DNA from: Actinosomnolentus pattersoniae (SeqCode)
GTDB taxonomy: Bacteria; Actinomycetota; UBA4738
DNA length: 9,395 bases
Reading direction: 5' to 3'
Assembly (NCBI GenBank): GCA_013817655.1
Contig: JACDCJ010000064.1
Span: forward strand, 1 to 9,395
Made by a program: the position numbers and the translations under genes. This document shows positions 1-5,836 of this stretch, piece after piece (positions within the stretch are counted from its first letter, which is position 1; the number at the start of each line of letters is the position of its first letter). The notes beneath the pieces were generated by a model, which was not told the origin of the DNA, searched no databases, and was given only the letters and a program-made list of their open reading frames with translations.

Positions 1-778
1 TGATCTCCGTCATGTTCGAGGAGACGCGGACCTCGATGGGTCGGCTCCGGACCACCCTCGAGACCTCCGCCATCGCTTCGGGGGTCACGGCGGTCGAGGC
101 CATGAAGACGCAGTCGGCGCCGGATTCTTCGACCGCAGCGCGAAGGTGTCGCAGGCTCCCGTAGACGCGCAAGCCGTCGAGCCGCTCGTACTTCTCACCG
201 GTGCAGACATGGCCGACGACCTGAAATCCCAGTCCTTTCGCCCGCATCGCGCCAAGCAGATGCTCGGCCTCCGCACTGGTCCCGATGATGAGAGTCCGGA
301 ACTGAAGGTCCCCCCGGAACCTGAGCCGTCCCATCCACTCGTGCCACAGCCGGCGGGAGACGAGCGTGAACACCAGCGACATGCCCCAGGTCATTGCGAT
401 CGAAACCCGGTGCGGCGAGAGCCCGAACCAGAAGCACAACACCACCAGCCCGCTGATCGCCGCGCTGACGGCCGCCAGGATCCGGCGGAACTCCTCGGCC
501 GGAGACAACCGCGAGAGGCTGTACAGCCGAAAGCCGGCGAACACGGCGAGGTACACCAGGGGGGCGAGGACTACGAGGAGCAGTGAAGGACGAAGCGAGG
601 ACGGTCGGAAGGTGCCCCGAATCAGCCAGGCGATGGTGATTGCCGCAAGGAGAGCGAGGATATCGGTCGCGGCGACCCAGACGCTCAACCGGGCGTAGCG
701 CTTGGCGGCGCTCACTCGGGGGAGGATCACTCCCGTGGGCCCGGCGCTAAGCTCGTGTCGCCTCTCGTCGGTCAACAT
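1..778 (-). CDS. Exopolysaccharide polyprenyl-phosphate sugar-1-phosphate transferase, N-terminal part (runs off the left edge)
   Basis: This is the first 259 codons of a membrane enzyme of the WcaJ/PglC-related family, which transfers a sugar-1-phosphate from a nucleotide sugar to undecaprenyl phosphate to start a glycan repeat unit. The translation shows four hydrophobic segments at about residues 32-53, 65-86, 100-119 and 124-142. A soluble Rossmann-like sensor domain begins at RTLIIGTSAEAEHLLGAM (161-178) and continues to the cut. This is the usual family order, but the catalytic C-terminal domain lies outside the window, so activity cannot be judged. I chose the ATG at 776-778 because an in-frame stop lies 8 codons upstream and a purine-rich GAGAGGA sits just before it. 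The upstream ACP gene on the same strand is 96 bp away, so cotranscription is likely. The family call is strong; the sugar is unknown. Confidence 0.85.
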   Translation of the reverse strand, partial: MLTDERRHELSAGPTGVILPRVSAAKRYARLSVWVAATDILALLAAITIAWLIRGTFRPSSLRPSLLLVVLAPLVYLAVFAGFRLYSLSRLSPAEEFRRILAAVSAAISGLVVLCFWFGLSPHRVSIAMTWGMSLVFTLVSRRLWHEWMGRLRFRGDLQFRTLIIGTSAEAEHLLGAMRAKGLGFQVVGHVCTGEKYERLDGLRVYGSLRHLRAAVEESGADCVFMASTAVTPEAMAEVSRVVRSRPIEVRVSSNMTEI

Positions 779-874
779 GCGGTCGCGAATATCCTCTCAC
801 AAGGGGCTTTCGAAGGATAGATGCCGGTTTGAATCTTGTCTGCTCCCATTGCCTTGCTTTGCCAAGCGTGCGGC

Positions 875-1135
875 TCAGCCCCCGGTGGGCTTCGCCTTGT
901 TCCGGACGTAGCCGGCCAGCGCCTCGACCGATCGGAAGTTATCGTCGGTTACATCGCTGTTCGCGATGGTGACCTCGAAACGTTCCTCCACGAAGTTGAT
1001 GAGCACCATCAACCCGAACGAGTCCAGGAACCCCCCCAGCAGGGGCATGTCCCGCGGAACGTCGCCCGCGTCGGCCTTGTCCAGGAGTTCGTCGGCGATG
1101 AACGCCCGGATCTCCTGCTCGATGTCCTGGGTCAC
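875..1135 (-). CDS. Acyl carrier protein (86 aa)
   Basis: This is a small acidic protein of normal ACP length. The 4'-phosphopantetheine attachment motif is GGFLDSFGLMVLI, with Ser39 as the modified residue. The prediction is a four-helix carrier that holds acyl groups as thioesters for a partner enzyme. The start is GTG at 1133-1135, preceded by a strong AGGAGG (complement of 1140-1145) at a rather tight 4-base spacing. The stop is TGA at 875-877. No fatty acid synthase gene is adjacent. Instead the next gene on the strand is a glycan-initiating sugar transferase, and hydrolases of the exosortase/exopolysaccharide type lie to the right. It is therefore more likely a specialised carrier than the housekeeping AcpP. 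Its cargo cannot be read from the sequence. Confidence 0.88.
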   Translation of the reverse strand: MTQDIEQEIRAFIADELLDKADAGDVPRDMPLLGGFLDSFGLMVLINFVEERFEVTIANSDVTDDNFRSVEALAGYVRNKAKPTGG

Positions 1136-1139
1136 GAAC

Positions 1140-1145
1140 CCTCCT
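1140..1145 (-). promoter_or_regulatory. Shine-Dalgarno of the ACP gene
   Basis: The minus strand reads AGGAGG four bases before the GTG start at 1135. The spacing is tight, but the perfect core fixes this GTG as the start. The next upstream candidate start on this strand, an ATG at 1151, is in a different frame with no ACP homology. Confidence 0.6.
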
Positions 1146-1185
1146 AGGCACGGGGAAGCGGAGGTGGTGGCCCTTCCGCCTCCGA

Positions 1186-1192
1186 TACCCTA
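1186..1192. promoter_or_regulatory. Possible bidirectional -10 element between the ACP gene and the DUF3179 gene
   Basis: The sequence GATACCCTAG reads as TACCCT on the plus strand (1186-1191) and TAGGGT on the minus strand (complement of 1187-1192). Both fit the TANNNT -10 pattern. On the plus strand the box ends 9 bases before the ATG at 1201, and no Shine-Dalgarno is visible there, so a leaderless transcript of the DUF3179 gene is plausible. On the minus strand it would leave a leader of about 45 bases carrying the strong ACP ribosome site. No convincing -35 is visible on either strand. Confidence 0.35.
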
Positions 1193-1200
1193 GCGGCTCA

Positions 1201-3033
1201 ATGCTTCGGTCGGCATCGTCCCCGCCCTCGACGCCGGAGGCCGGATTCGACCGCGACGCTTACGAGCGCTTCCGGCTCGCGAGGCGGCTCGGCGAGGCGG
1301 TGGCCTCGTGGGACGACCCCGAAATCATTCCGGGCCGCGAGGCGCCGCACATGCGGGCCGACGACTACGTCATCGGGCTCGTCTTCCGAGAGCGGCCGCG
1401 CGCCTACCCGCTATGGATCATCGACAACTATCACGCGATAAACGACCGGGTGGACGGCGAGAGGATCCTGGTCGCGAGCTGCGAGCGCTGCCAGTCCGGC
1501 TCGGCGTTTCGCGCCAACACCGGCGATAGCTCCGAACGCGAACCGCTCTTCCGGGCGGCCGGCGTCCTGAACGCCGTCCTGCTGTTCAAGGACCTTCGGA
1601 CCGGGAGCTACTGGAACCACTATGAGGGGCTCGCCCTCCGCGGACGCTCGGCGGGCTTCCGGCTCGAATGGATCCCCGCCTATCACATGGAGTGGGCCGA
1701 CTGGCTCGCCCTCCATCCCGACACGGGAGTCATGACCCCCCCGGAGGATCGGACGCATCCGGACGCCAGACACGGGCACGGCCGGGAGGAGTTCTTCGGC
1801 CGGCCGGGGATGGACCCGTCATTCGTTCCCACGATCGTCGGGGACCTGGATACGAGGTATCCCGAGAACCAGATGGTTCTGGGGATCCACGACGACCGTG
1901 GCGGGATCGCCTTTCCGCTTCGCGAAGTTCACCGGGAAGGCGGCGTCGCCTCCTGCGAGTCCTCCGGGCGAAATCTCGTGGTCTTCGCCGGCCCCAAGCC
2001 CGATGGGTTCTCCATGTCGGCCTTCCTCGCCGACGTGGACGGCAAAGACCGCTCGTTCGTCCGGGATGACGGCTCCTTCCGGGACTTGGAGACGGGAGGC
2101 CACTGGTCGATCGAGGGGAGGTGCACGAAGGGCCCCAATAGGGACGCCTCCCTGACGCCGGTGCCCTGGTTCTACGTGCGGTGGCACGCCTGGGTGTACT
2201 GCCATCGCGGGACGGATCTGTTCCGGAGCGATCGCGCGTTCCCGCCGCTGAGGCACGAGGACCTGGGCGACCCGGACCTCCGGTCAGTGATCGAGGCGCT
2301 GGCCGCGGACTCCGGCGACGTGCTGACCGAGGGACCGGTGCTCAGCCAGCTCAGGCCCCGAGAGTCGCGGAGCAGCCTCGTACTGCGCGTCGCCGCGGAG
2401 CGTATTCGCGTTCACAGATTCGCCTCCGAACAGGCCGCGCGCGACTACGAGCTGCTCGAGGGCGGCTGGTCCGCCTGGCCGTACCGCTCAACCCTGCTGG
2501 CGAACCGCATCACCCGTGTCGGGCCGGTCGTGATTGAGGCCGATCCCGAGGATCGGTTCGTTGATCCCGCGCAGATCGTGCCAAAGCCCGAGCCGGGCCT
2601 CCAGGGCTCACTACGGCTCGATCCCGCGAGAATGCCGAGGCCGAAGGGTCGGGAGGCCCCCCCCGCGGCCGGATCGCCCGGGTTCATCGAGGTCCTGCGA
2701 GCGCTCCGCCGGGCGGGCTTCGACGTCATCGACGCCGGGTTCCTGCCGCCCGCGCAGCTGAGAGTGGGCTGCACCAACGGCATCGGGGTGACCATCGAGG
2801 GGGATCGATTCCTCCTCTACCGGTTCGAGTCTCCGGAGAAAGCGGCCGGCTATGCGCGCGCCCAGCCCCACGCTCTGCCGGCCGGATCGTTCGTCCTGCG
2901 ATCGACGCCGGTGACCATGTACGTCGATCCGACGTACGAGATCCTCTACGCGGGCGACGACGAGGTTCGCTGGTCCGTCCTGCTCGAGGACGCCCGCCTT
3001 CGAAGGGCCTTCGGGGCCGCCGGCCTTTCCTGA
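1201..3033 (+). CDS. DUF3179 family protein with an extra duplicated C-terminal module (610 aa)
   Basis: Residues about 50-342 match the DUF3179 pattern. They include DDYVIGLVF, RAYPLWIIDNYHAINDRVDG, a CERC pair (Cys94/Cys97), NAVLLFKDLRTGSYWNHYEG and WADWLALHPDT, then a degenerate second half with DLETGGHWSIEG and WHAWVYCHRGTDLF. The family has no established biochemical role. The CxxC and the histidines would suit metal or redox binding, but that is a guess. No signal peptide or membrane segment is seen, so the protein is probably cytoplasmic. Residues 363-460 and 496-592 form two further similar modules that I do not recognise, joined by a Pro/Arg-rich linker. The ATG at 1201 lacks a clear ribosome site but lies next to a -10-like box. 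The gene diverges from the ACP gene and is 155 bp from the next gene. Confidence 0.82.
   Translation: MLRSASSPPSTPEAGFDRDAYERFRLARRLGEAVASWDDPEIIPGREAPHMRADDYVIGLVFRERPRAYPLWIIDNYHAINDRVDGERILVASCERCQSGSAFRANTGDSSEREPLFRAAGVLNAVLLFKDLRTGSYWNHYEGLALRGRSAGFRLEWIPAYHMEWADWLALHPDTGVMTPPEDRTHPDARHGHGREEFFGRPGMDPSFVPTIVGDLDTRYPENQMVLGIHDDRGGIAFPLREVHREGGVASCESSGRNLVVFAGPKPDGFSMSAFLADVDGKDRSFVRDDGSFRDLETGGHWSIEGRCTKGPNRDASLTPVPWFYVRWHAWVYCHRGTDLFRSDRAFPPLRHEDLGDPDLRSVIEALAADSGDVLTEGPVLSQLRPRESRSSLVLRVAAERIRVHRFASEQAARDYELLEGGWSAWPYRSTLLANRITRVGPVVIEADPEDRFVDPAQIVPKPEPGLQGSLRLDPARMPRPKGREAPPAAGSPGFIEVLRALRRAGFDVIDAGFLPPAQLRVGCTNGIGVTIEGDRFLLYRFESPEKAAGYARAQPHALPAGSFVLRSTPVTMYVDPTYEILYAGDDEVRWSVLLEDARLRRAFGAAGLS
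2287..2580 (+). repeat. Protein-level tandem module, copy A, in the DUF3179 protein
   Basis: Residues 363-460 run VIEALAADSGDVL, ERIRVHRFASEQAARDYE, then ANRITRVGPVVIEADPEDRF. The same order recurs in copy B (residues 496-592). The similarity is seen at protein level only and was judged by eye. Confidence 0.5.
2686..2976 (+). repeat. Protein-level tandem module, copy B, in the DUF3179 protein
   Basis: Residues 496-592 run FIEVLRALRRAGFDVI, DRFLLYRFESPEKAAGYA, then LRSTPVTMYVDPTYEILY. The elements line up with copy A in order and spacing: a helix, a buried strand, the RFxSxxxAxxY motif, then an xVTxxVDP-like strand pair. Confidence 0.5.
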
Positions 3034-3077
3034 GCCCGCGAAAACGCAGGATCTCCCCCTCAGGGCCTCGCATAAGA

Positions 3078-3134
3078 GGTATCTCACGTCCACCTCACGC
3101 TGCGCTTACCTCGCTGCCCTAACGTCGAGATACC
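3078..3134. promoter_or_regulatory. Interrupted inverted repeat upstream of the secreted hydrolase gene
   Basis: GGTATCTCACG at 3078-3088 pairs with CGTCGAGATACC at 3123-3134: 8 plus 3 base pairs with one bulged C (3126), around a 34-base loop. The loop holds two near-direct repeats, ACCTCACGCTGC (3092-3103) and ACCTCGCTGC (3108-3117). The element ends 54 bases before the ATG at 3189. It could be an operator dyad or an RNA hairpin in the leader. No U-run follows, so a simple terminator for the upstream gene is unlikely. Confidence 0.4.
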
Positions 3135-3175
3135 AGTCAGTGGCTGGCTTGCCCGGGTCATGGACCGACGCGCCA

Positions 3176-3182
3176 GGAAGGA
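3176..3182 (+). promoter_or_regulatory. Shine-Dalgarno of the first secreted hydrolase
   Basis: The AGGAAGGA run ends about 6-7 bases before the ATG at 3189. It supports this start over the longer overlapping frame beginning at 3140, which does not encode the hydrolase. Confidence 0.6.
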
Positions 3183-3188
3183 TTCCGG

Positions 3189-4016
3189 ATGTCGACAAAA
3201 CGCCTATTCACGACGGTCAGCCTCATGGTGGCCCTCGCCGTACAGGGCCTGCTGGGAGCGCAGCCCGCCGCCGCCTTCACCGTGTACTCGGACCTCTCCT
3301 ACGGACCGGCGCCCGGCGTCGACAACCTGCTGGACGTGTACGTGCCGGACGGCCCGGGCCCGTTCCCGACCGTCATCGTCGTCCACGGCGGAGGATGGAT
3401 CGACGGGGACAAGCTCGACTGGGACTCCGAAGCCATGGACCTCGCGGACGCGGGATTCGTCGCCGTCACGCCGAACTTTCGGACGGCCACCGAGAACCTC
3501 TATCCGGCCGCCCTCCAGGACCTTCAGCTGGCGGTGACCTGGCTGCGATCGAACGCCGCGACCTACTCGATCGACGGCGCGCACATCGGGGCCCTGGGGG
3601 GGTCCTCCGGAGCGCACCTAGCGGCCCTGCTCGCCATGAAGGGCAAGGGATCGCACGCGAGCGGCTCCCGCATCGCGGCGGCGGCCTCGTGGTCCGGGCG
3701 GATGGACTTCACTCTCGAGCTGACGCACAACATCGAGCGCTTCCTCGGCTGCCCCTACACCTCGTGCCCTCGAACCTGGAAGGACGCCTCCCCCTACTTC
3801 AACGTCGACGTCACGGATCCGGCTCTCTACATCGCGAACAGCACCAACGAGGTGATCCCCGTGCAGCAGGCCACGAACATGGCGGACAAGCTCCAGCGCA
3901 AGGGGGTTCCTTACCTACTTCGCCTGATCGAGGGTACGCAGCACTCCCGCGGATACGAGGACGAGGTATGGGCCGAAACCGTGGCCTTCCTCCACACCTA
4001 CCTCGACGCTGCTTGA
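3189..4016 (+). CDS. Secreted alpha/beta hydrolase (esterase/lipase, BD-FAE-like), copy 1 (275 aa)
   Basis: A Sec signal peptide is clear: MSTKR, a hydrophobic core, and a likely cut after QPAAA near residue 29. The mature part has the oxyanion motif HGGGW (66-70) and the nucleophile elbow GGSSG with Ser139. The C-terminal GTQHSRGYE supplies His252. This is the carboxylesterase layout of the hormone-sensitive-lipase/BD-FAE group, which cleaves esters outside the membrane; the substrate is unknown. The expected acid position reads NSTNEVIP, with Asn220 where the paralogue at 5837-6700 has Asp230, so the adjacent Glu221 may serve or activity may be reduced. Cys188 and Cys193 (GCxxxxCP) are conserved in the paralogue and could form a disulfide. 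The next gene follows after 13 bases, so the two are probably cotranscribed. Confidence 0.88.
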   Translation: MSTKRLFTTVSLMVALAVQGLLGAQPAAAFTVYSDLSYGPAPGVDNLLDVYVPDGPGPFPTVIVVHGGGWIDGDKLDWDSEAMDLADAGFVAVTPNFRTATENLYPAALQDLQLAVTWLRSNAATYSIDGAHIGALGGSSGAHLAALLAMKGKGSHASGSRIAAAASWSGRMDFTLELTHNIERFLGCPYTSCPRTWKDASPYFNVDVTDPALYIANSTNEVIPVQQATNMADKLQRKGVPYLLRLIEGTQHSRGYEDEVWAETVAFLHTYLDAA

Positions 4017-4029
4017 GGACGAACCCGCC

Positions 4030-4974
4030 ATGACGACGGACGATCCCTTCGGCCCCCTTCGCTCATACGAGGACTCGCGGCTCGGTATCCGGGAGATCTT
4101 CCTGGTGCCCTTCGTGAGCGGCGCCGAGACGGTGGCCGTGTTGTCGGTGCCGCTCGGGCAGGCGCTGCCGTTTGGCTGGGTCATCTGCCACTCCTTCGGA
4201 ATGGAACAGCTCTATCTCCAGCCACTGGAGGTGGAGGTGGCTAGGCGCCTGGCCTCGGCCGGGTTTCCCGTCCTCCGGTTCCATGCGCAGGGATACGGAG
4301 ACAGCGCCCTCCCCACGGATCGCGCCAGCTTCCGCTCCCAGGTCGAAGGGGCCATCCAGGCGGCCAACCTGCTGATGGAATCCACAGGCGCGTCGGAGAT
4401 CGGGTTCCTGGGTGCGCGGCTCGGGGGAACGGTCGCCGCGCTCGCAGCCGAGCGGATCGAGGCATCCGCGCTGGCTCTATGGGAGCCCGTCATCGAGGGC
4501 AAACGATACGTCGAGGCCCTGCTGCGCTCCGGTGCGGTGACCGAGCTCGCGAGCAGAGGCCGGGAGCAGGGAGAAAGCGATCTCGCGCAGCAGCTCCATC
4601 AGACGGGCATCGTGGACGTGGACGGCTTTCCGCTGCGCCGGGCCGTGGTGGAGGAGATGTCCGGCATCGATCTTCTCCGAGAGATCTCTCGCTTCTCCGG
4701 CAGCTCGCTCGTCGTCCAGGTGTCGCGGTCCGGCACCGAGCGCGCTGATCTCCGCCGGCTGATTGGGCGGCTCGCCTCGGTGGGGGGGCGGGCCTCGCTT
4801 CAGATCGTGACGCACCCCCTGGCGAGGATGTTCGGCCTTCAGCGCTACCATTCCTCGAGGGGGCGAAAGGCCGATACGCAGGGCGACCTGAGCGAGGCGC
4901 TGATCTGGCGCACCCTCGCCTGGTGCCTCGAAAGCCTGGCGCCTGACTCGATCCGTCGACTGGAGGGCGCGTGA
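4030..4974 (+). CDS. Alpha/beta-hydrolase-fold protein resembling exosortase-associated hydrolase 2, with Arg at the nucleophile position (314 aa)
   Basis: This is a cytoplasmic protein with no signal peptide. Residues 50-60 (WVICHSFGMEQ), GFPVLRFHAQGYGDS (78-92) and GFLGARLGG (125-133) follow the alpha/beta hydrolase order of oxyanion loop, strand with GxGDS, and nucleophile elbow. The elbow holds Arg130 instead of Ser, Cys or Asp. From memory, the TIGR03101-type 'hydrolase 2' of exosortase/exopolysaccharide loci has a similar G-x-R-x-G elbow, which supports that link. The protein may therefore be a non-classical enzyme or a non-catalytic partner of the next protein. Its TGA stop overlaps the GTG start of that gene. 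The ATG at 4030 has a modest GAGGA about 11 bases upstream. The fold is secure; the role is not known. Confidence 0.75.
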   Translation: MTTDDPFGPLRSYEDSRLGIREIFLVPFVSGAETVAVLSVPLGQALPFGWVICHSFGMEQLYLQPLEVEVARRLASAGFPVLRFHAQGYGDSALPTDRASFRSQVEGAIQAANLLMESTGASEIGFLGARLGGTVAALAAERIEASALALWEPVIEGKRYVEALLRSGAVTELASRGREQGESDLAQQLHQTGIVDVDGFPLRRAVVEEMSGIDLLREISRFSGSSLVVQVSRSGTERADLRRLIGRLASVGGRASLQIVTHPLARMFGLQRYHSSRGRKADTQGDLSEALIWRTLAWCLESLAPDSIRRLEGA

Positions 4975-5822
4975 GGGATCATCCACTCTTCGTCCCCTTT
5001 CGAGGGGATCACCTCGCTGCCGTGGTGACCACACCCGACGAGACGGCACGAGGACTCGTGGTCTTCCTACAGGGAGCAGGAGGGGCCACGCGCACGCATC
5101 GGTATCGGCTCTGGACGCGCGCGGCCAGGCGCCTCGCGAGCGATGGCATCGCCTCCGTCCGGATGGACTACCGCGGCATCGGCGACAGCACTGGTGCCTA
5201 CGCGTTCGAGATGGAGGCGCCACCGGTGGAGGAGGCCCTCACCGTCGTCACTCTGGTGCTCGACCGTCTCGGGCTCGACGCGTTCGGCGTGGTAGGAAAC
5301 TGCATCGGGGCGCGCACGGCCTTCGGTCTCGCCGCTCGGACGGAGACGTGCCGAAGCGTAGCCTGCATCCTTCCCATGGCCCTGGGTCCCGTCGAAGACC
5401 GAGGCGGGGGTGGCAACGCAACCCTCGGAGCGAGCGGCGCCAAATGGCTGCCCGGGCCCATGGCGCACTGGGCGTCGCGAGCGCGCCGTTTCGGACGGCT
5501 TGGGGGCCGGCCCGGCCTTCATTTCATCCCCGAGGTCTCCATCGCCGTTCGCCGGGGCACCCAGGTCCTGTTCCTGCACGGCGGAACGGAGGAATCCCGG
5601 CAGCGATTGGCCGCCGGGGCAAGAGCCCTTCCGATGGGTACGTCAGGAGAAGGGGCTTCCCCCGTCCAGATCTGGAGCATGCCGGCCGAGGGGACCTCCG
5701 GCTTCCGACCGCTCGAGACGCAGAGGGTCGTTGTCGACTCGGTCGCCGAATGGATGGACCGGACACTGCCCGTCTCGGCCGCGGATGCCGGGGCGGCGCG
5801 TCAAAGCGCCGGCGCCGCCTGA
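4971..5822 (+). CDS. Alpha/beta-hydrolase-fold protein resembling exosortase-associated hydrolase 1, with Cys nucleophile (283 aa)
   Basis: The fold shows in VVFLQGAGG (31-38), THRYRLWTRAARRLA (42-56), MDYRGIGDSTG (65-75) and the elbow GNCIGA (109-114), which carries Cys111 as the candidate nucleophile. This order resembles the TIGR03100 'hydrolase 1' proteins of exosortase/exopolysaccharide loci (GGPQ..., HRqf..LAr.LA, yRGmGDSeG, GlCdxA). A Cys nucleophile recalls thioesterase or acyltransferase chemistry on carrier-bound acyl groups, and an ACP gene lies 4 kb to the left. The usual C-terminal DH(T/G)F is replaced by EGTSGF (240-245), so no catalytic His is obvious. The GTG start overlaps the previous stop as GTGA, implying translational coupling and perhaps a complex. 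An Ala-rich tail ends 14 bases from a convergent gene. Confidence 0.75.
   Translation: MRDHPLFVPFRGDHLAAVVTTPDETARGLVVFLQGAGGATRTHRYRLWTRAARRLASDGIASVRMDYRGIGDSTGAYAFEMEAPPVEEALTVVTLVLDRLGLDAFGVVGNCIGARTAFGLAARTETCRSVACILPMALGPVEDRGGGGNATLGASGAKWLPGPMAHWASRARRFGRLGGRPGLHFIPEVSIAVRRGTQVLFLHGGTEESRQRLAAGARALPMGTSGEGASPVQIWSMPAEGTSGFRPLETQRVVVDSVAEWMDRTLPVSAADAGAARQSAGAA
5792..5819. terminator. GC-rich hairpin at the convergent gene ends
   Basis: GGCGGCGC (5792-5799) pairs perfectly with GCGCCGCC (5812-5819) around a 12-base loop, just before the TGA at 5820. The gene on the other strand ends only 14 bases further on. No U-tract follows on either side, so this is at best a stem-type transcription barrier. 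It also lies in the Ala/Gly-coding tail, where GC-rich stems can arise by chance. Confidence 0.3.
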
Positions 5823-5836
5823 GAGGATGGCACTTG

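Noticed and set aside
779..874. Terminator or separate promoter between the ACP and sugar transferase genes
   Set aside because: Only a 4-bp stem (CTTG/CAAG) and an isolated TATCCT box without a -35 are visible, which is too weak to annotate.
3003..3028. Imperfect 7-bp stem at the end of the DUF3179 gene as a terminator
   Set aside because: It lies inside the coding region, contains a G-T pair, and is followed by only three T bases.
3140..4033. 297-codon open frame overlapping the first secreted hydrolase in another plus-strand frame
   Set aside because: Its translation is Arg/Pro/Gly-rich without motifs, while the frame from 3189 has a signal peptide, HGGGW, GxSxG and a catalytic His.
4477..5223. 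248-codon minus-strand open frame across the hydrolase 2/hydrolase 1 junction
   Set aside because: It overlaps two motif-bearing sense genes and its own translation shows no domain or plausible start context.
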